Shown piece after piece: positions 1-13,900 of a DNA stretch of 64,000 nt; position 1 is the first letter of the stretch, and the number at the start of each line of letters is the position of its first letter. Made by a program: the position numbers and the translations under genes. Origin of the DNA: Gorsachius magnificus (taxonomy: Eukaryota; Chordata; Aves; Pelecaniformes; Ardeidae). The DNA lies in contig CM067082.1 in NCBI GenBank assembly GCA_034008185.1, positions 11,640,984-11,704,983 of the forward strand. Reading direction: 5' to 3'. The notes under the pieces are model-generated. The model was not told the origin of the DNA, searched no databases, and saw only the letters and a list, made by a program, of their open reading frames with translations.

Positions 1-2784
1 CAAGAGCATCCTCCACTGGCACAAGTCTGTTTCCCTGGAAGAAACATGGAATTTCCACAGACCCAGATGGGAGCTGAATTAAGCCGACACAGGTGCTTTT
101 GCACATCCCAGTGATGCAGAAGTCATTCAGATTATTAGTCGGCTGGAAAGACAGAACTTACACACAGGAAAAAAATGAAGCTAGAACCCTAAAAATCAGT
201 ATTATTAAATGAGAACAGTGGGAGTATATGGTAAGGGCAATTTTATTTTCACCGTGATGGCTTGTTTTTCATTTCCCTTGATGCTATATTTTGCCTAATG
301 TTTTTCTGGAAGACAAGCAGCTTGAAATTTCCTGTGAAAACAAAGAGCAGAGAGATGAACTAAAAAAGTTCCTCGTATTTCAAGCAGCGTTTTGGTACAG
401 CTGTTTGGCAAGAACTGTAAATACTTACTGCATTTTATTTCAAGGCTTCTTTTATAAGCTTATCTCCTTTATTGCTCCAAAACAGCAGCAAAACCCAACA
501 CTTCCCTATCCACATACAACGCGTTACTAACTGAACCCAGCTTGGAAACGCCGGTGGACGGCTGCGTCTTCCGAACGTCCTAACCTCTCGCGCGGAGTCG
601 GAAAGTGGAAGCCACCTTCCTCTTTATTGTAGCAGCAGTTTTATGACGAGGAGAGGTTTTTTTTTACCCCTGCACCCATAGGCTGTGTTAAATGCATTTA
701 TTTTTTACTACATTGTTAGGTACTTTGTAATCCTTCAACAAAGTAAGAAATGTCATAAATATGAAGCATCATCCCATAAAGTCATATTTTAGAGTGGCAA
801 TTGGGGATCATGTTCATGATCCGGTGTACTCTTCCAGGAGGAAAGCGCCAAGCGGAATCAATGCTCAATTAAAAGATGAGAGTAAGAAATGAAATAACTG
901 CAAGGATCCTATTCATCAAAAGACCGAGGACTTTCTGCAGACAGAAGAAAAACCCAAAACTACTCTCCAAATGATTTAAGAAGCCAACAAATAAGGAGAG
1001 GTTTATTAATCATTGTGGTCTAACCCCATTTAACGGGAAGAAGTGAGGGGGTTTTGATAATACACGGAAGCGGGACCCAAAGATGACAGACTTTTTTCAT
1101 AGCTCATGGATGGATCTACACCTCTGGGTTTGTTTCGGAGGATGGGGATGCAGTTAGCAATTCTTGAACAACAGCTTGCTTTTCTTCCTAAGCAATAGCC
1201 AAAAGCGCACGCCAGAAGGCAAGTGAAATTCATGTTCTTGTAAAGTAAGTTATCCTGTCTAATAAAAGGTAGAACTTTTCTGTTATTATCTGCTGGAAGT
1301 TGTCCTGATTTACAGTTCAGATACAATTAACAGTTTCATTTCACATCATTCTTTTTCCTCGTAAGTGAATATCTGAATCACACTGAAAAAAAGCAACTAC
1401 AGACAACTTCTATAAACCCAGTTACAAACGGGTGGTACAGCCAAAGTGAAAAAAAAAAGCCTTGCTTTCTCCTGGTTTTCTAATGGAATTATTTTTTTTC
1501 CCCAAGAAATCTTCAGCCCAGCACCTCAAGCACCTCATCAAACAAGATTTAGACACTTATTTTCTTTTGGGAGTCCCATGTGCAAAATTATTAGGATAGC
1601 TACCCTAGGCTTCGCAGGACAGAGACCTTTGGCATCTACCCTGTCCCTAAAATGCTACCTCCACTCCCCCACACCATATACACCCACACTCGACCCTTCT
1701 TCTTCCCCCTCTGAACTCAATAGCTATACAAAACCTGAACCCTCCCTTCTCAGTTTGGTTGCTGGCCCTGGTGTTACCTGGCAGCACTGCTGCCCGAATG
1801 GTTAGAAGCCAAGCAAATATGTATTTAACGGGAATTATGAAAATCAAAAAGTACAAGGTTCAGCTTTTTGAAAAGCACCTTCTTCCCCCACATCAAAAGG
1901 CTCATTGATTTCTTGCTCAAGTTCCGACCAAAGTGGAGCTAAGTGGGTGAGAGGAGGGAAGAAAAAGATCAAATCTAGGACCTGTGTCAAGCAAGTACTT
2001 TCTGGCCCACCCAAAGTTGATCATGAGACAATTCCTGAATGTAAATATGATTTAGTATGCCTGGCAAATGTTAGGAATCTGTCTAAGCCTATTCTCCAGG
2101 TGAGAAATAGCTCTTCTTTTCCTTTGCTCCCTTTTGGGCGTCCTTGAACTTTGTATTCCTTGAAATCCCAAGTAACTATTCACATTAATAAAGTGCTAAG
2201 GTACTTGTCTGGGAAGACCGGCTCTGCTGATTTTGGCACTTGAAAAGGGAAACTACTCTGTTGTTTTAACCACTTCAACACTCACCATCTCAGTTTATTT
2301 TCTTATCCCATACAACTTCTGTTCAAGATCAAACAGGAAGCAATTAAGGTGAGCCTACTACAAAGCAGCCCTCAAAATACATAGCTGGGTCCCTACTGCG
2401 GAATGAAGGTCACACCCCAAAAATGTAGTTAAAACGTATGCAGAAGGAATGCAGAGCCCATACACGGGGGTGACCGGTGTAAAAACACAATGCCTCAACC
2501 ATGGCCAACACAGATGTTGCTACCATCGCCTTCATGGAGGCACTGCTGGCAACGCTGGTTGAACCAACAAAGTACATGAGACCAATGATCTTATCTACTC
2601 GAATTAACACAAGAGGGGAGGAGAAGAAACCCAGCCAAACTGTCATCATTTCCTCTCACCTAACTCCCCTTTGACTCTTGTCAGGTCACTGCCGTGATGA
2701 CATGGAAAGGGATGTCATGGAAATAAGCATCTAACGACAACAGTGGGAGACAAAGCAAAGTCTTTACACAGGATTTAGCTAATT
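1..2784. other. Intergenic sequence downstream of MYC
   Basis: No supported gene. Reading frames here are short (longest about 119 codons), have no recognisable domain and no conserved splice frame. No clear interspersed repeat is seen. In other vertebrates the PVT1 lncRNA starts on this side of MYC, but its exons are poorly conserved and I cannot locate one. Confidence 0.6.
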
Positions 2785-2800
2785 ATATTTTGGGCACATA

Positions 2801-2806
2801 TTTATT
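2801..2806 (-). terminator. MYC distal poly(A) signal AATAAA
   Basis: The minus strand reads TTTTTAGATAAATAAATATG. It follows a T-rich block that parallels the sequence before the second human MYC poly(A) signal. Cleavage would be expected near 2780-2790. It makes a 3' UTR about 165 bases longer than the proximal site. Confidence 0.65.
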
Positions 2807-2965
2807 TATCTAAAAACAAAATAAAAATCATTTCTGAAAGAAAAAAAATGTATTTAAATAAAAAAAACAAAACTGTGAAATGTTATGGCACAGAAGTTCA
2901 AGACAAGTATAAATCCAGTTGCCACAACTGTTGCGTATTAATGTTGCACATTTTTCTATAAAGAC

Positions 2966-2971
2966 TTTATT
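2966..2971 (-). terminator. MYC proximal poly(A) signal AATAAA
   Basis: AATAAA on the minus strand lies 380 bases after the stop codon, in the context CCTTTTAATAAAGTCTTTAT. The surrounding block resembles the first human MYC poly(A) region as I recall it. Cleavage would be expected near 2945-2950. Confidence 0.8.
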
Positions 2972-3154
2972 AAAAGGTATTTACATTGCAATAAGATGTG
3001 TAAATATATACAGCAATCTGGGGACAACTCTTTTTTGGGATTCTCATACGAAAAAATGCCTTAAATACAAAATTTCAAAAGAAAAAAAGTTGAAGAGTTC
3101 ATCCCCAAGCATGAAGAATGTCCCATCATCCCTTATGCCCAAAGTATCAATTAT

Positions 3155-3163
3155 GAGGCAGTT
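3155..3163 (-). promoter_or_regulatory. Candidate miR-34/449 seed site in MYC 3' UTR
   Basis: The minus strand reads AACTGCCTC, holding ACTGCC, a 6-base match to the miR-34/449 seed. It sits just before CTTTGGGCATAA, as in human MYC, where miR-34 regulation is described. This is inferred from sequence only. Confidence 0.45.
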
Positions 3164-3351
3164 TTGAGGTTCTGGCCAAACCCTCGGGAGATTCAGCCAA
3201 GGTTGTGTAGTCTCAAGTTAAATCGCACAGCATGCAGTTGCAATAGTTCCATACTCGATGGACTGGTGTAGTTCATGAGTGATATTAGAAACATTAATAT
3301 TATCAGAGTTTCAGTCTAGTTTGGGTTATTCTAAGCGATGCCCAAGAGCTC

Positions 3352-6410
<3,059 letters not shown>

Positions 6411-6705
6411 CGGCTTCTCCAACGCGCCAGCTGCGAAACGGAGCGAGGCAATTATTGCGGGCGGCGCGGGGAACGACAAAACGAAGGGGGGGGCGCGGAA
6501 AAAAAATGATGATGTAGAATAAAAAAAAAAAAAAAAAAAAAAAAATAAGAAGAAAGAACCGCCGGAAAGGACGGGCGGGGAAAGAAGACGAAACGCCGGG
6601 AGAACGCCGATCTCTTCCTTCCACCACGGTTTAAAAAACCCACTCGGCGCGGCGGGGAGAAGCCGCCCTCCCGGCGCAGCGGACCGTAGGCTCCAGGGCG
6701 GTACA
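6411..6705 (-). other. MYC: Inferred MYC exon 1 (5' UTR)
   Basis: The 3' border is a strong donor: GAGAAGCCG then GTGAGTTGCG, with the exon ending at 6411 and the GT at 6410-6409. The upstream border is taken from a TTTAAA element at 6732-6737. The exon contains a run of 25 T (minus strand) at 6545-6521 and is open in frame with the MYC ATG. This fits the in-frame exon 1 extension known for mammalian MYC (CUG-started Myc1 form) and supports the donor choice. Another donor-like site (GCAAGTAAAC, about 6710-6720) and one near 5857 (GTGAGG) are weaker alternatives. Confidence 0.6.
6521..6545. repeat. A25/T25 homopolymer in putative MYC exon 1
   Basis: An uninterrupted run of 25 A on the plus strand is read as T25 (U25 in the RNA) in the MYC sense direction. 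It is flanked by further pyrimidine-rich sequence (TTCTTTCTTCTTA) on the 5' side. Its length in the assembly may be unreliable. Confidence 0.9.
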
Positions 6706-6731
6706 ATAGAAGTTTACTTGCTTTCCTCCTT

Positions 6732-6737
6732 TAAAGC
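6732..6737 (-). promoter_or_regulatory. Candidate MYC TATA-like box (TTTAAA)
   Basis: The minus strand reads GGCGCTTTAAAGGAGG. Directly upstream are two GC-box-like runs (CCCCGCCCCC and CCCGCCCCTC, about 6744-6780), the usual Sp1-type setting of MYC promoters. Transcription would start near 6705. No second TATA box could be assigned with confidence to a separate P1 promoter; an AAATAAATAG at about 7015-7024 is a weak alternative. Confidence 0.5.
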
Positions 6738-6962
6738 GCCGGCGAGGGGCGGGCGGGAGCCGCCGCGGGGGCGGGGGCAGCACCGCCGTGCCCTGTGCGC
6801 GCCCCCGACGTGCGCGCCGCCGCTCTCCCCCCCGTCGTCCCCCCCCCGACCCCAGCGGCCGCGCCGGCTGCGCGCTCCCGCCACCAGGAGGCGGCGCCGC
6901 GAGGGGGCGGCCGCGCTGCTGCGCGCTGCTCCGCGTCGCTCCGCGCTGCTGCCCCGCCGGGC

Positions 6963-6989
6963 GGGGGGGAGGGGGAGGGGGGGAGGGGG
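6963..6989 (+). promoter_or_regulatory. G-quadruplex / CT-element tract in MYC promoter
   Basis: The plus strand has four G runs of 7, 5, 7 and 5, each separated by a single A (6963-6989). The sense (minus) strand is therefore a CCCTCCCC-type CT element. It lies about 230 bases upstream of the TTTAAA box. Human MYC has the same arrangement (NHE III1) upstream of its P1 and P2 promoters, where the purine strand folds into a quadruplex and CNBP or hnRNP K bind. Function in this species is inferred. Confidence 0.7.
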
Positions 6990-7830
6990 CGGTGCAGCGC
7001 TCCGCGGCTCTTTCTATTTATTTTACTAATTTTTTTTTTTTTTTTTTGGTTGTTGGCTTTTTTACTACGAGCCGCGCGAGGAGAGGTCGGAAGTAAACAT
7101 AGTAAAAAAAAAAACAAAAAAAACCCCGCCGCTAGTAGGGATTAACAGGCGGCTCCCGCCGCTCCCCTCCTCCCGCCGGCTTCCCGCGGGCTGAGCGCGG
7201 TGCCCCCGCTGGCGGGGGAAGGGAGGGGGCTTCACCCGCCCCCCTGCCCCGCTCCCAGGGGCCCCGGGGTGACCCCCCCCCCCCCCGGCTCCCTTCGGCC
7301 ACCCCCGAGGGGGCGCAGAGTCGCGGCGGCTGCCGAGCCCCGACGGGGCGCGCTCCCCACCGCGGCGGGCAGGCCGCCGCGGGGCGCCCCCCGCCCCCCC
7401 CCCCCAGCCGAGCTGCGCCCCGCGCATCCTGCACCACTCCCCCCTCCCCCCCCCGCCCCGCGGGCTCTGCACCCGCGGGAGGCGGAGGAACACCCCGCGG
7501 TGCCCCCCGGTCGCTCCCAGGCGGCTGTCCCGTCCCCACCGCGGGCACTCCCGCTGCGATCGTGTATTCCCGTATGTATTCCTATATGTATGTGTATTTC
7601 CCCACACGCACCCCGAGCTTTTTTCCGAGCATACGGCCGGCACAAGCCCCGGGGGGTGATGCGGTGCCCCCTCGGGGCCGGAGGAGCCCCCTCGCCGCCC
7701 CGGAGAGCCCCGCCGGCCCCGGGGGGCGGCCCCGGGTTCCCACGGCCGCCGCCGCCGCTACCGGGGGTCCCCCCCCCCCGCGGGCTCCTGGGCCCGCCCC
7801 GCGCCGCCCCCAAAAAAAAAAAAAAAAAGA

Positions 7831-10036
7831 AATCCCCCCCACCTTTTTTTTTTTGCTTGTTTTGTTTTGGTTTTGCAACCATTTCTGCCGAGCAGCGCTT
7901 CGCCAAGCGGAGCATTTGCAAACATCAAACTCCTCAGGGAGCAGAGGGCTGCTAGCAAGGCTTGGACCATTTTCTCCTGTCCCGTGTCCTGTTCGTAAAG
8001 GAGGGACAGTTTTATGCAGAAAGGGTGATAAAACAACCAAGAGCCGCTGTGCAGTCCTGATGTAGATGCTTCACCTACCGACGTTTTCAGAATGGGATTT
8101 ACCCTTGCTCGGAGATGGCTTAAAATACATGGTGCTATTTTTAAAAAGCATCCCCCCCCTATCTATAGTAGACCTTGCTGCTGTGAATGGAAATAACGTG
8201 ACCAAAGGCAGGCCTGAACTACTCCAGAAAGGTGCAAGATCCAAATGAATCTAGTTACAACTAGCATAAAATGCGGTGTAGGCGCTTATATCTATTTAAG
8301 AACAGCATCAGAATAGCCGGATACACGATAAATGTCCTCAGAATTGTAGAAGCCATTGAAGTTCAGCCGGAGCTGGTAATAGTAGAAATATTTTGAAATT
8401 ACTCCAGTATAGATAGGGTTGAAAATCATAATCCCGTTTGTGATGCAATATAATCATAGGCAGAGCAATTAACTGTAGTATCGCAGAGGATTATGACTTG
8501 AAGCGAGGAATAAGTAACATGAGCAGATGGACTCTTAAAATACCCTGTGTTCGCATGAATGGAAAAACAGGAAAGGAGGATTGGAAGAAATGTGCTATTG
8601 AAACAATACAGCCTTCAGAGGAAACCATCTTTACAATATTGTGTAGGATTTCTTCAGGTCTTGTGCAGACCGTAAGCTTGCTCTTTCTTGGGGAGCCAGC
8701 TCCGGGGTGCACCAGCCAGCTCTTGCGTGGCAGTTTTAGCATGGATGAAGACAGACATTTCGCTCTGATTTCTTGCGTCCAGCCTCAGTTGCGAAAGAAC
8801 ACGGGCAAGCTATGAAATCAGCAAGTATAAATCTCCAATAAAAAGGCCATTTTGACAAAATAGCCCTTATGCAGAAGGAATAAACACACAAGTATAACGT
8901 TAAGGAGACAGCGGAGTCAAGGCGAGTGTTTTGACACAGGGGGGCTTAGTGGGAAATAGGAAATGGGAAGGGGCTGAGTGGGGAGCTTGGGTAGAATTTA
9001 TGTGCAATGGCAGAGTGGGAACCTATGAGAAGCAGAAATGAAAGCAAAACCTGTGAGAGAAGTGGAGCTGGTGAAAAAAGCTCTCACACCTCTCCACGCC
9101 TGGAAACCCCTGAGACGAATCATAATGTTATGGGTGCCTATGCCACCTACCGCATGTTTTATGTTCAGGAGATGTCTGCAACTTCTTTTTCAGTGGACAA
9201 TAAGCCATCTAAGAATTCTAGAGTGACTGTGAACACATAGATAGCTTCAGAAAGTTCTTCTGAAATTTTTGCTTAACCTCTCTGCAGCTTTGAAGGTGCT
9301 GGTCTTCCACCAGTGAGAAATAGGAAAGTGCTAACTAGATGTTAATTAGTCCTGGAAAGTCCTAACTCCTTGCATGAGAGCTTTACCCAGACAAATGTGG
9401 TCCTTGCACTCAGAGCCGTTAAAATAGACTAGCACACCTTTGCATATCTGATAGCACCTGCTCAGGGAATCATGTCTTCAGCGCTACCCCAGAAGACCCC
9501 AGTCCAAAAAGCAGGCCCACGCTACAGAGTCAAGAAGAAATCAGATTTGCCTTATTACTATAAAACCTAAAAAAGAAATGTGTTACTTTTTCATCTCTTT
9601 CAGCAGCTGTAATTTCCTTAACAATAGGGGTGAGATGTGTGTAGGCAGAAGCTGACGGTGTTTCTGCAAGCCGCGCAGCGTTGACTAAATTAATAACACC
9701 TTCCTACCCCCCTCTTCCAGGCTCCGAAAGACTCATATGCTGCATTAGCAAATACCTTCTCAGCGGACTTCCCCGGCGCGAAGGAGAAATGCAGCCGCCC
9801 GGGAAGGCCACTGTCCTTGTCTGCCTACCGTGGTGAAAACCAGAGATGGACATACACCTCCTGTTGAAGACTCAGAGAGATCAGCACCACTGCAGTTTCC
9901 ATCATCGCTGCTAGCCCAGTATAGCAGCCCCAGCCATGGGCTACAGGTCTTTAGAATGATAATGAACTGTGCAGAGGAAAGCAGCGGGTTTTGTGGATGA
10001 TGTGTCATCAGTAAATATGAATGAGAGGATCACAAA
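7831..10036. other. Proximal upstream flank of MYC, no gene seen
   Basis: The sequence drops sharply from CpG-rich to AT-leaning at about 7.83 kb after an A16 and a T10 run. No open frame longer than about 105 codons and no repeat was recognised. Regulatory content is possible but not readable by eye. Confidence 0.6.
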
Positions 10037-10061
10037 AGTAAAATAAAATAAAATAAAATAG
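10037..10061. repeat. (TAAAA)n microsatellite
   Basis: Four to five perfect copies of TAAAA lie about 85 bases before the 3' end of a CR1 element. Confidence 0.85.
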
Positions 10062-10144
10062 GCTAGTTTTAAACCAGATGTAGCATGTATCAAATACTAA
10101 GGTCTCACCTGCTATTGGAAGCCAAGGCTGTTTTCATCCTCACC

Positions 10145-10940
10145 TTAGAATCATAGAATGTTTTGGGTGGGAAGGGACCTTCAGAGTTCATCTAGTCCAA
10201 ACCCCTGCAGTGAGTAGGGACAGGATTGGGTTGCTCAGAGCCCCGTCCAACCTGGTCTTGAATGTTTCCAGGGATGGGGCCTCTACTACCTCCCTGGGCA
10301 ACCCATTCCAGTGTTTCACCACCCTCATTGTAAAGAATTTCTTCCTGATATCCAGTCTAAACCTACCCTGCTTCAGTTTAAAGCCATTACCCCTTGTCCT
10401 GTCCCAGCTGGCCCCACTAAAAAGATTTTCTCCATCTTTCCTATAGGCCCCCTTTAGGTACTGAAAGGCCGCAATCAGATCTCCCCGCAGCCTTCTCTTC
10501 TCCAGGCTGAACAACCCCAACTCTCTCAGTCTGTCCCCATAGGAGAGGTGCTCCAGCCCTCGGATCATTTTTGTGGCCCTCCTCTGGACCCACTCCAACA
10601 GGTCCATGTCCTTCTTGTGCTGAGGGCTCCAGAGCTGGACGCAGTACTCCAGGTGAGGTCTCACCAGAGCAGAGTAGAGGGGCAGAATCCCCTCCCTCGA
10701 CCTGCTGGCCACGCTTCTCCTGATGCAGCCCAGGGTACGGTTGGCCTTCTGGGCTGCCAGTGCACATTGCCGGCTCATGTCCAGCTTTTCATCCACCAGC
10801 ACCCCCAAGTCCCTCTTGGCAGGGCTGCTCTCAATCCCTTTAGCCCCTGGCCTGTGTTGATACTGGGGGTTGCCCCAACTCAGGTGCAGAACTCTGCCCT
10901 TGGCCTTGTTGAACTTCATGAGGTCCTTGTGGATGCCTGT
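10145..10940 (-). mobile_element. CR1 LINE, 5'-truncated, with open 3' part of ORF2
   Basis: This is a CR1 non-LTR retrotransposon fragment, minus oriented: the 3' end, with its TTCTATGATTCTA-type tail, is at the left (10146-10156). The minus-strand frame ending at 10188 encodes the C-terminal part of the CR1 reverse transcriptase polyprotein without a break. Recognisable words are [61 protein letters not shown] and [16 protein letters not shown]. Similarity starts at about 10935; residues encoded beyond that are host flank read through by chance. The endonuclease, the catalytic YADD-type motif and ORF1 are all missing, so it cannot move by itself. The intact frame over about 250 codons suggests a fairly recent insertion. 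Confidence 0.93.
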
Positions 10941-13900
10941 CTTCAGACAGTGACAGCATGGGGTCAGTGAAAGTGGCATCTGGTGTAATTTATTTATTTG
11001 ACTCTTCCTCATCCTTGCCACTATGTGCCCAAGAGTGCTTGTAGCAAGCATGGCAGCTTCTTCCTCTGCATCATGCTTCTTGTAACCTGCCAGCCGGTGA
11101 TCCTCGCTATGGAAAAATTCAGACCATTTATTCCCAAGAGGAAAAGGGAAATGCACAGAAGGAAATTAAAACTGAACGGGGAGAGGTTTAGAGAAAGAAA
11201 GTGTTATGTTGATATTAAATTACTCCCCCAGCATTGCAGTGAGTACCACGTCCCTCCTGGAAACCCACTGAAATCCCAGAAAAGTTTTGCCATCAAGACA
11301 ATTAGGGCAGAGCTTGAACTGCTCCTCTGGCCTGGGCTGCAAACACCAGGCTGCAACCCAAATGAAAGCAGATTTGAAATGATCCTGCCCAGGATCCAGA
11401 GTTAGGACTTTTTTTTTTTTTTCATTTTTTGGTTGTTAAACCCAAACATTTTAGATGTTAATTTTTCAGTCTGACAGTGCCTATGAAATCGAGTCTTCAG
11501 TGAAACAAAAACATTAGCAGTTTTTAATGGTGATCTGGCATTAGACAAGTATGTATCGGTATATATTTGTCCTGCTTTATCCTATCCTATGTGATTGCAA
11601 AATTAAAGAGAACATCAGGATTGAAAGACAGGAAAATATCCTCATTGTAATGTAACTCACTTTTCTCAATACAGAGAATAAAATCCTTTTCACCAGCTTT
11701 GGTCTTTCCAGCATGTGCAGCCTTTACTTTTTTTGCTTCAGGATAAAATGGCCACAGCTCTTAATTTCATTTTGCTTACAGACAGTTTCACTTAGCAATT
11801 CTTTCAAACCATCACAGTTCCTTGGGTACCAATTTTTAATTTGTTTTCAAACAGGGCAGCCCTTGCTTAGTTTATTCTTGACTACATAAAAAAAAAATTA
11901 TTCGGATACATATACAACTATTTTAAAATTTTAATACCAGCTATGTAATGCCAGCTGGTTTTGTTGTTTAAATACACTACCTGTAATCTAACCTAAGTCC
12001 TGCTGAAGCAACCCCCAAAATACGAGTAGAGTTTGAATCAGCCCTTCCTACACAAATTAACACCTTTTGGCATGGGTAACTGGGAGGGACCCAGCTAACA
12101 CCAGTAGTTTTGGCATTCCTTGATAGAAGGGAGTTTTGTCCAGCTGTGGATTAAGGGTGAATTACAGGAAATCTGCACTGATTTAAGTGCTTGATAAATG
12201 AGAAGATCTTCAAGGCTCTTGTGAAAGATAAACAGTTATTTTTGAAAGTCTGGGTAATTTAAATTTCTCTTCAAAAAGAAAAATAAGAGCTGTTGCAGAA
12301 CAATCAGCCCCGAAAGGCCAGTCATGCATCCCCACCGCCTCTGCATTCTCTGAATTTTATGCTGCAATTATCAGATTGTCAAGACGTCCCAGGTCTGCTT
12401 GATTAAGTCCTCTTTAAAGTATTAAGGCTATTTGCAGCTACTTAATGATCATTTCGGGTACCAACACTGTCAAGACTTTCTTTAATTTTAAAAGCCTTGA
12501 TCTTTAGAGCTAAGATGGGATCAGAGCCTCTCCCATGGCGTTGCTCCAGCCCTTCAGCGTTGGCGTGGCGGGTGAGAGTTTCTGAGTGATGCTCCCCAAC
12601 CTGCTCCCTGCACAGGACGGAATATCGCTTGTGAGGCAGCAGGAATGAGTGTTTCTGCCTACCCATGCATGTGGAGCCACTTCCATATTGCACCTGCAAG
12701 TGCAGAGAGTCTCCCTCCGCTTGGCGTGATGCCGAGGGGGTCTGCAGAGCCGGGGCACCCAGTGGGAAGGAGCTCCAGAGCACCATTGCAGCTGGAAAGG
12801 AGGGAAGGATTGGAAGTTATTAGGCAGGTTTCTTACTAATGTTCCAGAAAAATAAACAACCTGTCCTGTAGCAACTTCCTTAAAAGTTTGGTATGAAAGC
12901 AGAGGAGCAGCGGTGCTCGCTGTAGTCTTACGGCACGTCCTGTGGAGGCACAGCTTCAGAAATATCTGAGTGTATCAGATATTATCTGGAGGAAGGAATG
13001 TGTCAGCTGACAGCGAGGCTGGAAACTATTGAAACTATTGTCAGCTGGGCCATTATTATAATTATCTCTTGTCTCTTCGAGAATTAATATCCAACAATCC
13101 TGTCCTGTCTACCAGGAGGTGAGAGTATACAAACCTTCCAGGAATAATGCAGCTGGTTGCAAAATAGCTGCTTTAAAGATGAGGCATCCGATTGCTGCCA
13201 AATTAACAGGTTCAGCCACAGGAAAACATTCTGGGAAAGAAAGCAGCCCGCAGAGGGAGAATCTCTAAAAAAAAGTAGATATGTATGAGCTCTGGAAAAC
13301 ACTGGAGATTGGAGGTGTTACTGGTCTTGTTGCAGCTCTTAGGTGGTTGCATTTGATTCTTTGGGGAGGTGGAAGGATATGTGCAATCCACGCACCTGAG
13401 CCAATGCAGAGTCCAGAGCTCTGGGTCAAGCTGCTGGTGAAGGCTGTCTGAGCTCCCTTGTCTGGCTCCGTGCTGAGCAAGCTCAATAGTGCTCACAGGT
13501 TTTGCTTGTCTTGCTCAGCAGATGAAATGACGATGTTCTTGTCATCAGCCCCTACATTAATCTTGGAGCTCCTGTTTGATCATGTCTTCATGGGAGGGAG
13601 GAAGACGAACTCGTAGCAGGAAGTTTGTAGGTATTTATAAGAAACATTTCTGACTTAGGGTGGCTATCCTCCAGGAGTTTCTGCTATAAAGTCATGACTT
13701 CTCGGGGCTGGTTTGTGGAAGAGAACAGTCACATTTAAAAAATTATGTTGGTGAAGCTGGCAATGAGCACAGCTGGCCTCTGCAGTCGAGGTCACAAATC
13801 CTTTCCAGTGCTATCCCAATGAAGTTAACTTTCCAGATGCTCAATCAAAATGATACTGGCTCCAGCGCTGGGAAATACATACCAAAAACTGAGCACGTTC

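Larger units (their letters stand above)
2785..3351 (-). other. MYC: MYC 3' UTR
   Basis: Several blocks match my recollection of the human MYC 3' UTR in the same order: ACAACCTTGGCTGA (around 3200), AACTGCCTC followed by CTTTGGGCATAA (3134-3163), a TTTAATAAAG block with TTTATAG (2955-2972), and TTTTTTTATTTAAATACATT (about 2845-2870). AUUUA pentamers, the destabilising motif of short-lived mRNAs, occur on the minus strand at 3219-3223, 3062-3066, 3001-3005, 2910-2914 and 2855-2859. The length is about 405 bases to the first poly(A) signal site and about 565 to the second. Confidence 0.85.

Noticed and set aside
1..2784. PVT1 exons or the PVT1 microRNAs
   Set aside because: The position is right for the start of PVT1, but I see no hairpin or exon that I can match. 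PVT1 is poorly conserved at the sequence level.
6452..6706. 84-codon minus-strand frame in the presumed MYC exon 1
   Set aside because: It starts at a non-AUG codon, includes a phenylalanine run from the T25 tract, and is not in frame with MYC. It is best seen as 5' UTR sequence.
7200..7955. 251-codon plus-strand and 229-codon minus-strand frames upstream of MYC
   Set aside because: Both lie in the CpG island, are made of proline, glycine, arginine and homopolymer codons, and overlap each other. GC-rich sequence lacks stops, so the length has no weight.
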